From: Bordetella genomosp. 11
Lineage (GTDB): Bacteria; Pseudomonadota; Gammaproteobacteria; Burkholderiales; Burkholderiaceae_B
Assembly: GCF_002261215.1 (NCBI RefSeq)
Contig: NZ_NEVS01000001.1
Span: 496,001-560,000 of the forward strand
DNA: 64,000 bases
Direction of reading: 5' to 3'
Part shown: one piece after another, positions 18,297 to 26,952 of the stretch
Position numbering within the stretch: the first letter of the stretch is position 1
How the letters are laid out: each line of letters starts with the position of its first letter
Notes under the pieces: model-generated
The model's database searches: none
What the model was told of the DNA's origin: nothing
Seen by the model: only the letters and a program-made list of their open reading frames with translations
Made by a program: the position numbers and the translations under genes

Positions 18297-19304
18297 TTAC
18301 TTGCGGTTGTACCGGTCCAGGATGGCCTTGCCGTCCGCGCCGGTCTTGGCCTGCCAATCGGCCAGGGCCGTGGATGCCGCCTGGTGCAGTGCCTGCTGGA
18401 CGGCCGGCGCGATCTTGGCCTCGATGGTGACGCCGTTCTTGCGCATGTTGGCGCGGTTTTCCTCCAGCCTGCCTTCCATGCGTTTCCACTGTTCCGCTTC
18501 GGTCGCCGCCGCGGCCTGGTCCACGGCCTTGCGGCCGGCGGCATCCAGCGCCTTGTAGGCTTCGAGGTTCATCGTGGCGATCGACAGCGGCATCGCGTAA
18601 TTGACCTCGGTGAAATAGGGCAGGTACTGCCACAGCTTGCGTCCGGCCCCGCCGTCGCCGGAGGACAGCACGGCGTTGACCTCGCCCGAGGCCAGCCGCG
18701 GCATGGCGTCGGCGAAGGAAATGTTCTGCGCCTTGGCCCCGGCCCGCGTCATCGTGGCCTGCGAAACGTCGTCGTAGGTACGGATGGACAGCGCTTTCAG
18801 GTCCGCCACGGTCTTGATCGGCGCCTTGGACCAGATGCCGGAGGGCGGCCACGGCGTGGTGTACAGCAGTTTCTGGCCGTGCGCGGCCAGGAATCGTTCA
18901 TAGGTCGGCCGCGCCGCATCGCGCAGGGCCCGCGCCTTGTCCAGCGAATCGGCCAGGAAGGGTAGCGAGGACACGCCGAAGATCGGGTATTTGTTGGCCA
19001 GGCCGCCGGCAAAGGCGTCCGCGGCGTCGACCTTGCGCGCCTGGACCGCGTCCACCATATCCGCCGACTTGAAGCCCTTGGACGCATCGAAGCTGGTTTC
19101 GATGACGATGTTCCCGTGGGATTTTTCCTTGACCTGTTCGGCAAAGGTCGACACGCCCAGCCCCGGCATGGACGTGGCCGGATATTCCGTGGTCATTTGC
19201 AGGGTCGTCGCGGCGTGCGCCGACAGGGCGGTCAGCATGGCCGTGGCCAGCAGGCCGGGAAGACGGGCGAAGCGGACGGCGGAGCGCCGTGAAAGGGCGG
19301 GCAT
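18297..19304 (-). CDS. TRAP transporter substrate-binding protein (DctP family), orphan
   Basis: Periplasmic binding protein of a TRAP transporter. I place the start at ATG 19304, 26 codons inside the longer frame, because AGGA precedes it and a signal peptide (MPALSRRSAVRFARLPGL... ending SAHA near residue 33) then begins properly. The mature protein (about 302 residues) shows the TRAP-SBP pattern FAEQVKEKSHGNIVIE and the LKALSIRTYDD binding region, in which the usual ligand Arg is present. No small or large TRAP membrane subunit is adjacent, so it must either work with a distant DctQM or be solitary. Confidence 0.85.
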   Translation of the reverse strand: MPALSRRSAVRFARLPGLLATAMLTALSAHAATTLQMTTEYPATSMPGLGVSTFAEQVKEKSHGNIVIETSFDASKGFKSADMVDAVQARKVDAADAFAGGLANKYPIFGVSSLPFLADSLDKARALRDAARPTYERFLAAHGQKLLYTTPWPPSGIWSKAPIKTVADLKALSIRTYDDVSQATMTRAGAKAQNISFADAMPRLASGEVNAVLSSGDGGAGRKLWQYLPYFTEVNYAMPLSIATMNLEAYKALDAAGRKAVDQAAAATEAEQWKRMEGRLEENRANMRKNGVTIEAKIAPAVQQALHQAASTALADWQAKTGADGKAILDRYNRK

Positions 19305-19469
19305 GGAGCGGTTCCTGGAAGGTTCGATGTCGGGATGCGCGGCCCCAGCAAGGGGGCCGCGCGCGCAGCCGTAGCCTGCCATGGCGCGGCCGGAAACGGA
19401 CTTCGGCCTTACCCTAGGATGGCGCGCGAACCCGGGGCCAATGCCCGGGGCGCCGCGCGCGGGTACGCG

Positions 19470-20450
19470 TCATGGGCGGGAAGCCCCGGGCGCGCGCTCG
19501 TAGTAGATGTCCCAGTCGTCTTCCGCGATCCGTTCGAAGCCGTGCCGTTGATAGAACCGGTTGGAGGGGCTGTCGCGCAGGGCTCCCACCCGCACGGCCA
19601 TGCCGCGCTCGTCGGCCTGGCCGAACACCCGGTGCAGGACGGCGGCGCCCACCCGGTTGCCCTGGAACCCGGGCAGGATATAGAGATGGTCCAGCTTCAG
19701 CGCGCCGCCGTCCTCGCGCAGGGTGTAGAAGCCGATCCGCGCGCCGTCCAGCAGGATGGCCCGGGTGTCGCGCGGCGCGAACGTGGCCCGCAGGCGCTGG
19801 CGCGCGCGGTCCGGATCGAAGCGTCCCACGCGCTCCAGGCTGTCGCGCATCGCGGCGATCCGGATATCCGCCAGCGCGTCGAAATCCGATTCTTCCACGG
19901 GCGCGAAGGCCAGGCCCGCGGTGGCCAGCGCCAGGGTCATCAGGTATTCGTCGTGGTACGCGCCGTCCACATACAGCGCGTCGATTTCGCGGCCGTAGAT
20001 CTCGAATCCCAGGCGCCGGTACAGGGCCAGGGCCGGTTCGTTCCCGACGGTGACCGTCAGGTTGACCCGCCGCACCCCGGGCATGTCGCGCGCCAGTGCG
20101 AGCGCGGCGTCCAGCAGGCGTCCGGAGATGCCCAGGCCGCGGCAGGCCGGTGCCAGATAGACCGACACCAGCGAGGCCTTGTGGCCTTCCTTGCGGCCGC
20201 TCGCGCGTCGCAGGCAGGCCATCCCGACCAGCGCCGCGCCGCTGAAGGCGCCGACGCCGCCTCCGTGCGCGGGGTCCGGCGGCGCGATCCGTTCCGCGAC
20301 GGTGGCCAGGGTTTGCCGGCGCTCGTCGTCCAGATTGGCGCCGAAGGAGGCGGGGGATTCCTGCAAGGCGGCCAGCCGCAGGGAATGGAAGGCGGCCGCG
20401 TCCGCGGCGGTCAGGCGGCGGACGACAATGGAGGCGGGATCTATCGACAT
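19470..20450 (-). CDS. Tandem double GNAT N-acetyltransferase
   Basis: A 326-residue protein built of two GNAT acetyltransferase domains in a row. The first (about residues 8-172) has the acetyl-CoA loop ACRGLGISGRLLDAAL and a GNEPALALYRRLGFE C-terminal strand-helix. The second (about 180-320) has GFQGNRVGAAVLHRVF and SPSNRFYQRHGFERI. Both keep the Q/R-x-x-G-x-G/A pattern, so both may be active, or one may be a regulatory remnant. The substrate is unknown. It stands alone, divergent from the downstream amino-acid decarboxylase gene. Confidence 0.85.
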   Translation of the reverse strand: MSIDPASIVVRRLTAADAAAFHSLRLAALQESPASFGANLDDERRQTLATVAERIAPPDPAHGGGVGAFSGAALVGMACLRRASGRKEGHKASLVSVYLAPACRGLGISGRLLDAALALARDMPGVRRVNLTVTVGNEPALALYRRLGFEIYGREIDALYVDGAYHDEYLMTLALATAGLAFAPVEESDFDALADIRIAAMRDSLERVGRFDPDRARQRLRATFAPRDTRAILLDGARIGFYTLREDGGALKLDHLYILPGFQGNRVGAAVLHRVFGQADERGMAVRVGALRDSPSNRFYQRHGFERIAEDDWDIYYERAPGASRP

Positions 20451-20594
20451 GGCGTGGAACTTTACCGCGGCCGGGGCCGGGTACGTAACATGCGTACCGG
20501 CCCCGATTCACCCTATGCGGCGCCGCAACGCCCGTGTCGCGCGTCCGCAGTACACTCGCGTCGGCTTTTGGCCCTACCCCGCAGGAGTCCCCGC

Positions 20595-22868
20595 ATGAAA
20601 TTCCGCTTTCCCATTGTCATCATTGACGAAGATTACCGTTCCGAGAATGCCTCGGGGTTGGGCATACGCGCGCTCGCGGCGGCGATCGAGGCCGAGGGAG
20701 TAGAGGTGCTGGGCGTGACCAGCTACGGCGATCTCAGTTCCTTCGCGCAGCAGCAAAGCCGGGCCAGCGCCTTCATCCTGTCGATCGATGACGAGGAATT
20801 CGACGTCGCGTCGCCCGAGGACGTTGCCAGCGCCATCAAGAACCTGCGGAGCTTCATCGGCGAGCTGCGTTTCCGCAACGCGGACATCCCCATTTATCTG
20901 TATGGCGAGACGCGCACGTCGCAGCACATCCCCAACGATATCCTGCGCGAACTGCACGGCTTCATCCACATGTTCGAGGACACGCCGGAGTTCGTCGCGC
21001 GCCATATCATCCGCGAGGCCCGCGCCTATGTGGACAGCCTGCCGCCGCCGTTCTTCCGCGAACTGGTCAAGTATGCGCAGGACGGTTCGTATTCCTGGCA
21101 CTGCCCTGGGCACTCCGGCGGCGTGGCGTTTCTGAAGAGCCCGGTGGGCCAGATGTTCCACCAGTTCTTCGGCGAGAACATGCTGCGCGCCGACGTCTGC
21201 AATGCCGTGGACGAACTGGGCCAGCTGCTGGATCACACCGGCCCGGTGGCGGAATCGGAACTGAACGCGGCGCGCATTTTCCACGCCGATCACTGCTATT
21301 TCGTCACCAACGGGACGTCGACGTCCAACAAGGTCGTGTGGCATGCCAACGTCGCGGCCGACGACGTGGTCGTGGTCGACCGCAATTGCCACAAGTCCAT
21401 CCTGCACGCGATCACGATGACGGGCGCGATCCCCGTCTTCCTGCGGCCCACGCGCAACCACCTGGGCATCATCGGGCCCATTCCCATCGAGGAATTCGAG
21501 CCCGAGAACATCATGAAGAAGATCGAGGCCAACCCCTTCGCGCGCGAAGCCAAGGACAAGAAGCCGCGCATCCTGACGCTGACGCAGAGCACCTACGATG
21601 GCGTGATCTACAACGTCGAGATGATCAAGGAAAAGCTGGGCGACTACGTCGATACCCTGCATTTCGACGAAGCCTGGCTGCCGCACGCGGCCTTCCACGA
21701 GTTCTACCAGGACATGCACGCCATCGGCGCCGGACGTCCGCGCAGCGATTCCGCGATGGTCTTCGCTACCCACTCCACGCACAAGCTGCTGGCCGGCATT
21801 TCGCAGGCGTCGCAGATCATCGTGCAGGAGTCCAAGACCCGCAAGCTGGACCGCAATATCTTCAACGAGGCCTATCTGATGCATACGTCGACCTCGCCGC
21901 AGTACGCGATCATCGCGTCCTGCGACGTGGCCGCCGCCATGATGGAGCCTCCCGGCGGCACGGCCCTGGTCGAGGAAAGCATCCGCGAAGCCATGGACTT
22001 CCGCCGCGCCATGCGCAAGGTGGAATCCGAATTCGGCCGCAACGACTGGTGGTTCAAGGTCTGGGGCCCGAACCGCCTGGTTGCCGACGGCATCGGCAAC
22101 CGCGACGAGTGGCTGCTGGAATCGGGCGACCACTGGCATGGCTTCGGCGACATCGCCGACGGCTTCAACATGCTGGACCCGATCAAGGCCACCATCATCA
22201 CCCCGGGCCTGGATATCTCCGGCAGTTTCGGCGAAACCGGCATCCCGGCGGCGCTGGTGTCCAAGTACCTGACCGAGCACGGCGTGGTGGTCGAGAAGAC
22301 CGGCCTGTACTCGTTCTTCATCCTGTTCACCATCGGCATTACCAAGGGCCGCTGGAACACGCTGCTGACCGCCCTGCAGCAGTTCAAGGACGACTACGAC
22401 CGCAACCAGCCGATGTGGCGCATCCTGCCGGAGTTCTGCCGCGATCATCGCGGCTACGAGCGCATCGGCCTGCGCGACCTGTGCCAGCAGATCCACGAAG
22501 CCTATCGCGAGAGCGACGTGGCGCGGCTGACCACCGAGATGTACCTCAGCGACATGGTGCCGGCGCTCAAGCCCTCCGACGCCTTCGCCCGCATGGCGCA
22601 TCGCCAGGTGGAACGCGTGGCCATCGAAGACCTGGAAGGGCGGGTTACCGGTGTGCTGCTGACGCCGTATCCCCCCGGCATCCCGCTGTTGATCCCGGGC
22701 GAGCGCTTTAACCGTACCATCGTGCAATACCTGCAGTTCGCGCGCGCCTTCAACGAACGGTTCCCGGGTTTCGAGACCGACATCCACGGCCTGGCCGAGG
22801 ATGTGGACGACAACGGCCAGGTCCGCTACTACGTCGATTGCCTGAAGGAAGGGCAGGACGACCGGTAA
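20595..22868 (+). CDS. Orn/Lys/Arg decarboxylase (PLP, fold-type I)
   Basis: Large PLP-dependent decarboxylase of basic amino acids, making a polyamine and consuming a proton. I choose ATG 20595, which follows AGGAG by seven bases; longer frames upstream are spurious. The 757-residue protein has an N-terminal receiver-like wing domain (about 1-145), the PLP domain with Schiff-base Lys397 in HSTHKLLAG, and the C-terminal domain. The length (757) is close to biodegradative arginine decarboxylase AdiA (about 756) and longer than CadA/LdcI (about 715), so arginine is the likelier substrate, but lysine or ornithine is possible. Confidence 0.9.
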   Translation: MKFRFPIVIIDEDYRSENASGLGIRALAAAIEAEGVEVLGVTSYGDLSSFAQQQSRASAFILSIDDEEFDVASPEDVASAIKNLRSFIGELRFRNADIPIYLYGETRTSQHIPNDILRELHGFIHMFEDTPEFVARHIIREARAYVDSLPPPFFRELVKYAQDGSYSWHCPGHSGGVAFLKSPVGQMFHQFFGENMLRADVCNAVDELGQLLDHTGPVAESELNAARIFHADHCYFVTNGTSTSNKVVWHANVAADDVVVVDRNCHKSILHAITMTGAIPVFLRPTRNHLGIIGPIPIEEFEPENIMKKIEANPFAREAKDKKPRILTLTQSTYDGVIYNVEMIKEKLGDYVDTLHFDEAWLPHAAFHEFYQDMHAIGAGRPRSDSAMVFATHSTHKLLAGISQASQIIVQESKTRKLDRNIFNEAYLMHTSTSPQYAIIASCDVAAAMMEPPGGTALVEESIREAMDFRRAMRKVESEFGRNDWWFKVWGPNRLVADGIGNRDEWLLESGDHWHGFGDIADGFNMLDPIKATIITPGLDISGSFGETGIPAALVSKYLTEHGVVVEKTGLYSFFILFTIGITKGRWNTLLTALQQFKDDYDRNQPMWRILPEFCRDHRGYERIGLRDLCQQIHEAYRESDVARLTTEMYLSDMVPALKPSDAFARMAHRQVERVAIEDLEGRVTGVLLTPYPPGIPLLIPGERFNRTIVQYLQFARAFNERFPGFETDIHGLAEDVDDNGQVRYYVDCLKEGQDDR

Positions 22869-22882
22869 GCCCCGGATCCCGG

Positions 22883-24079
22883 ATGTTCGACGTCGCCATC
22901 ATCGGCGCCGGCGCCGCGGGCATGATGTGCGCCGCGGTGGCCGGCCAGCGCGGCCTGCGGGTCGTGCTGATCGACCACGCCGACCGGCTGGCGGAGAAAA
23001 TCCGCATATCCGGCGGCGGCCGCTGCAATTTCACCAATACCGGCACCGGCCCGGCCAACTTCCTGTCGGAGAACCCGCACTTCTGCCGCTCCGCGCTGGC
23101 CGGCTACGGTCCGGCGGATTTCCTGGACCTGCTGCGGCGCCACCGGGTTTCCTGGCACGAGAAGCATCGCGGCCAGTTGTTCTGCGACGAATCCAGCGAA
23201 TCCATCATCGAAGTGCTGCGCGCCGAATGCGACGCGGGCAATGTGCAGTGGCGCATGCCGTGCACCGTGGCCGAGATCGCTCGTTCGGCCGACCAGGGCT
23301 TCGAGCTGCGCACGGAAGGGCAGGGCGTGCTGCGCGCGGCCAAGCTGGTCCTGGCCACCGGCGGCATGGCGATCCCGCAGCTCGGCGCGACGGACTATGC
23401 GTTGAAAGTGGCGCGGCAGTTCGGGTTGAAGGTCGTCGAACCCCGGCCGGCGCTGGTGCCGCTGACCTTCGATGGCGCGCATTGGGCGCCGTTCGCGGCC
23501 CTGTCCGGCGTGGCGCTGGAGGCCGACGTACGCAGCGGCGCCGGCGAATTCCGCGAGGATGTCCTGTTCACCCACCGCGGATTATCGGGGCCGGGCATCC
23601 TGCAGATATCCAGCTATTGGAATCCCGGCCAGCCCGTGACGCTGGACCTGGCGGCGGGCCGCGATCTGGCCACCGAGCTGATCGACGCCAAGTCCGGCGG
23701 CCGCCAGCAGCTCGGGACGGCGCTGGCCGCGCTATGGCCGCGGCGGCTGGCCGATCAATGGCTGCGCGACGCCGTCGATGCCCGCGGGCAGCCCCTTGCG
23801 GCGTCCCGCCTGGCCGATATCCCGGACAGGACGCTGCGCGCCCTGGCTCAGCAGATCCATGCCTGGACGCTTGTGCCGACCGGCACGGCGGGCTACAAAA
23901 AGGCCGAGGTCATGCGCGGCGGCGTCGATACCCGCGGCCTTGACCAGAAAAGCATGCAGGCGCGCGCCGTTCCGGGCCTGCATTTCATCGGCGAGGCCGT
24001 GGATGTGACGGGATGGCTGGGCGGCTACAACTTCCAGTGGGCCTGGGCTTCCGGGGTCGCCTGCGGCAAGGCCTTGTAA
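22883..24079 (+). CDS. HI0933-family FAD-dependent oxidoreductase
   Basis: A 398-residue flavoprotein of the HI0933/BaiN family. The start at ATG 22883 puts the dinucleotide-binding motif (VAIIGAGAAGMMCA) at residues 4-17. The family signature GGGRCNFTNT is at about 46-55, and the C-terminal FAD motif reads FIGEAVDVTGWLGGYNFQWA. Family enzymes are poorly characterised; one homologue acts in bile-acid dehydroxylation, but most are of unknown substrate. It follows the decarboxylase by 14 bases and may be cotranscribed. Confidence 0.85.
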   Translation: MFDVAIIGAGAAGMMCAAVAGQRGLRVVLIDHADRLAEKIRISGGGRCNFTNTGTGPANFLSENPHFCRSALAGYGPADFLDLLRRHRVSWHEKHRGQLFCDESSESIIEVLRAECDAGNVQWRMPCTVAEIARSADQGFELRTEGQGVLRAAKLVLATGGMAIPQLGATDYALKVARQFGLKVVEPRPALVPLTFDGAHWAPFAALSGVALEADVRSGAGEFREDVLFTHRGLSGPGILQISSYWNPGQPVTLDLAAGRDLATELIDAKSGGRQQLGTALAALWPRRLADQWLRDAVDARGQPLAASRLADIPDRTLRALAQQIHAWTLVPTGTAGYKKAEVMRGGVDTRGLDQKSMQARAVPGLHFIGEAVDVTGWLGGYNFQWAWASGVACGKAL

Positions 24080-24127
24080 GCGGCGCGTTTTTTGCTGTGC
24101 GCGTTGCCCCATCAGGAAGGACGCAAC

Positions 24128-25018
24128 ATGAACACGCACATCCGTTCGCTGGCCGAAGCGGGCGCCGGCAAGGCCCTGCTGATCGTGCTTCCCGTGCTGG
24201 GCGGCCTGGGCGCCTGGGCGCTGTGGTTGGTGCTGCACGAAGACCATCCGCAGGTTGCCAGCGCCTGGCTGGGCGGGCTGATCGCGGCCGCCGCGACCGC
24301 CGCGGGCACTTTGCCGGTCGTGTTTTCCCAGCGCTTGTCCGACCGCGTCCAGGATTCCATGTTCGGTTTCGGCGCCGGCGTAATGCTGGCGGCGAGCGCG
24401 TTCTCGCTGGTCACCCCGGGTATCCAGGCCGCCCGGGACCTGGGCGCGGGCCCGTGGGGGGCCGGGATGACCGTGGGCGCCGCCATCCTGCTGGGCGCGG
24501 CGGCGCTGCTGTGGCTGGAGCATTCCGTGCCGCACGAGCATTTCATCAAGGGCCGAGAAGGCCACGATGGGCGCCTGTTGAAGCGCACCTGGCTGTTCGT
24601 CTTCGCGGTCATGCTGCACAACCTGCCGGAGGGCCTGGCGATCGGTGTCGGCTTCGGCGGCACCGACCCCATGCGGGCCAGCGCCCTGGCCACCGGGATC
24701 GCGATCCAGGATGTGCCGGAAGGGCTGGTCATCGCCGTCGCCCTGCTGGCGGCGGGATACAGCCGTACTTTCTCGGTCCTCCTGGGAATGACGTCGGGGC
24801 TGATCGAACCGGTCGGGGCGCTGGCGGGCGCGGCGGTGATGACCTGGTCCGCGGTATTGCTGCCCTGGGGCCTGGGCTTCGCCGCGGGAGCCATGCTCTT
24901 CGTTATCAGCCACGAAATCATCCCGGAATCGCACCGCAAGGGTCATGAAGACTATGCCACGGGCGGCCTGATGCTGGGCTTCGTGCTGATGATGCTGCTG
25001 GACACCGCCCTGGCCTGA
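24128..25018 (+). CDS. ZIP-family divalent metal transporter
   Basis: A 296-residue inner-membrane metal importer of the ZIP (ZupT/GufA-like) family. ATG 24128 follows AGGAAGGA at good spacing. The two metal-site helices are clear: [15 protein letters not shown] (TM4) and [15 protein letters not shown] (TM5), and a later SHEIIPESH motif. A cytoplasmic stretch with [19 protein letters not shown] is rich in His, as is common between TM3 and TM4. Zinc is the most likely substrate, but iron or manganese cannot be ruled out. Confidence 0.9.
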   Translation: MNTHIRSLAEAGAGKALLIVLPVLGGLGAWALWLVLHEDHPQVASAWLGGLIAAAATAAGTLPVVFSQRLSDRVQDSMFGFGAGVMLAASAFSLVTPGIQAARDLGAGPWGAGMTVGAAILLGAAALLWLEHSVPHEHFIKGREGHDGRLLKRTWLFVFAVMLHNLPEGLAIGVGFGGTDPMRASALATGIAIQDVPEGLVIAVALLAAGYSRTFSVLLGMTSGLIEPVGALAGAAVMTWSAVLLPWGLGFAAGAMLFVISHEIIPESHRKGHEDYATGGLMLGFVLMMLLDTALA

Positions 25019-25047
25019 GTTGTATTCTTCGCCACGCTGTCACGCAT

Positions 25048-25272
25048 CGTGCGGGAGAGAGCGGCCGCCCCCAGGCGCGCCGCCGCCGAAGGCGCAATTC
25101 GCCCGGAATCGCTCAGGCAACCCATACCGCAGCATGCCTTGCCCAGGCCGCGCCCACCGGCGCCCTGGCGAACACAGCGCTCTGGAGAGAGCCGGCCGTC
25201 CGTGCGATGCGCCCGGACGCCGAAGGTGCAAACCCGCAACGCGGGGCAACTCTCAGGCAAAAGGACAGAGGG
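25048..25272 (+). ncRNA. Tandem glycine riboswitch
   Basis: Two glycine aptamers in series lie before gcvT. Each has the conserved entry GGGAGAGA or TGGAGAGA (25052-25060 and 25182-25190), an internal CGCCGAAGG element and the exit CTCAGGCAA (25112-25120 and 25252-25260). The second ends in the usual AAAAGGACAGAGG. Glycine binding switches on the glycine cleavage operon. The 337-base region 25019-25355 has no gene; the gcvT start is 83 bases beyond the second aptamer. Confidence 0.93.
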
Positions 25273-25355
25273 GCGGAAATACAGCCGGTCATGGGGCGTT
25301 CCGCATCCAGGCCGGTATTCCGCAATCCCTTTACCGCCGCTGTCCGGAGCCCTCG

Positions 25356-26459
25356 ATGTCCCATTCCCTGAAAAATACCCCCTTGGCGCAGGCGCATATC
25401 GACGCGGGCGCGCGCATGGTCGATTTCGGCGGCTGGAACATGCCCCTGGCCTATGGCTCGCAGCTGGAAGAGCACCACGCGGTGCGCCGCGACGCCGGCA
25501 TGTTCGACGTGTCGCATATGCTCAATGTCGATGTAACGGGCGCCGATGCCATGCCCTTCCTGCGCCGGCTGATCGCCAACGACGTATCCAGGCTGACGGC
25601 CACGCCCGGCAAGGCGCTGTACAGCTGCATGCTCAACCCCGAAGGGGGCGTCATCGACGACCTGATCGTCTATTTCTTCGCCGCCGACCGCTGGCGCGTG
25701 GTGGTGAACGCGGCGACCGCCGACAAGGACATCGCCTGGATGCAGCGCATCGCCGTCGCCTCCCGGCTGGCCGTCGCGATCGCCCCGCGCCGCGATCTGT
25801 CCATGATCGCCGTGCAGGGGCCGAACGCGCGCGCCAAGGTCTGGGCCGCGCGGCCGGCCTGGAAGGCCGACACGGAAGCCTTGACGCCGTTCACGGCCGC
25901 CCGCTTCGAACCCGAAACCCTGGTGGCGCGTACCGGCTACACCGGCGAGGACGGCTTCGAAATCGTGCTGCCCGCCACCGAAGCGCTTGCCCTGTGGAAC
26001 GACCTGGCCGCGCAGGGCGTGCGTCCCTGCGGCCTGGGCGCGCGCGATACGCTGCGCCTGGAGGCCGGCATGAACCTGTACGGCCAGGACATGGACGAAG
26101 TAACCCAGCCGGCGCAGGCCGGGCTGACCTGGACCGTATCGCTGAAGGATCCGGCGCGCGCCTTCATCGGCCGTGCCGCCATCGAGCAATTCGCCACGCC
26201 AGCCGCCTTCCTGGGGCTGAAGCTGAACGAACGCGGCGTGATGCGCGCCCACATGGCGGTACGCACGGACCATGGGGATGGCGAAATCACCAGCGGCACC
26301 ATGTCGCCGACGCTGGGCGTATCGATCGCCTTCGCCCGCATGCCGGTGGGCGTCAATCCCGGCGACACGGTGCAGGTCGATATCCGCGGCAAGTGGGTGC
26401 CGGCGACGGTATGCAAATTGCCGTTCGTCCGTCACGGCAAGGCGGTCGAACAACCGTAA
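25356..26459 (+). CDS. gcvT: Glycine cleavage system T protein (aminomethyltransferase)
   Basis: Moves the methylene group from aminomethyl-lipoyl-H protein to tetrahydrofolate, releasing ammonia. ATG 25356 is chosen because homologues begin just before the [20 protein letters not shown] motif; the longer frame upstream runs through the riboswitch. The 367-residue protein has [15 protein letters not shown], the folate-binding [15 protein letters not shown] (about residues 195-209) and [16 protein letters not shown] (about 232-247). First gene of gcvTHP under the glycine riboswitch. Confidence 0.96.
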   Translation: MSHSLKNTPLAQAHIDAGARMVDFGGWNMPLAYGSQLEEHHAVRRDAGMFDVSHMLNVDVTGADAMPFLRRLIANDVSRLTATPGKALYSCMLNPEGGVIDDLIVYFFAADRWRVVVNAATADKDIAWMQRIAVASRLAVAIAPRRDLSMIAVQGPNARAKVWAARPAWKADTEALTPFTAARFEPETLVARTGYTGEDGFEIVLPATEALALWNDLAAQGVRPCGLGARDTLRLEAGMNLYGQDMDEVTQPAQAGLTWTVSLKDPARAFIGRAAIEQFATPAAFLGLKLNERGVMRAHMAVRTDHGDGEITSGTMSPTLGVSIAFARMPVGVNPGDTVQVDIRGKWVPATVCKLPFVRHGKAVEQP

Positions 26460-26561
26460 ACTGGCAATGCTCATCGCGGCGCCCGCCGCGCATGGGCGGG
26501 GCGCGCATTTCTTCTCTACCCATCCTCCCATACGGTTTTTGAATTCTTAGGAGCTGCTTCC

Positions 26562-26930
26562 ATGAGCCTGCCTACCGATCGCAAGTACACCGAATCGCAT
26601 GAATGGGTGAAGGCCGAAGGCGACGTGTTCGTCGTCGGCATCACCGACCAGGCCCAGGAACAACTGGGCGATCTCGTTTTCGTCGGCGACGTCAAGGTCG
26701 GCGCCAAGCTGGCCGCGGGCGATACCGCCGGGGTGGTGGAATCCGTCAAGGCGGCTTCCGACATCTATGCGCCGGTGGCCGGCGAGATCGTTGCCTTCAA
26801 CGATGCGCTGGAAGCCGATCCCGCGCAGATCAACAGCGGGGCCTATACCGCCTGGATCTTCAAGATCAAGCCGGACAACGCCGCCGACCTGGACAAGCTG
26901 CTGGACGCCGCCGGCTACGAAGCCCTGTAA
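26562..26930 (+). CDS. gcvH: Glycine cleavage system H protein
   Basis: Small lipoyl carrier protein that shuttles the aminomethyl group between P, T and L proteins. The 122-residue product has the lipoylation site Lys63 in [10 protein letters not shown] and the typical start [20 protein letters not shown] precedes the ATG by seven bases. Second gene of gcvTHP; 22 bases separate it from gcvP. Confidence 0.97.
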   Translation: MSLPTDRKYTESHEWVKAEGDVFVVGITDQAQEQLGDLVFVGDVKVGAKLAAGDTAGVVESVKAASDIYAPVAGEIVAFNDALEADPAQINSGAYTAWIFKIKPDNAADLDKLLDAAGYEAL

Positions 26931-26952
26931 GGCCCACTTTTCAAGAGATACC

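Noticed and set aside
19337..19360. GC hairpin upstream of the orphan TRAP binding protein as terminator of the GNAT gene
   Set aside because: No T-tract on the minus strand and stem of mixed quality; not reported as a feature.
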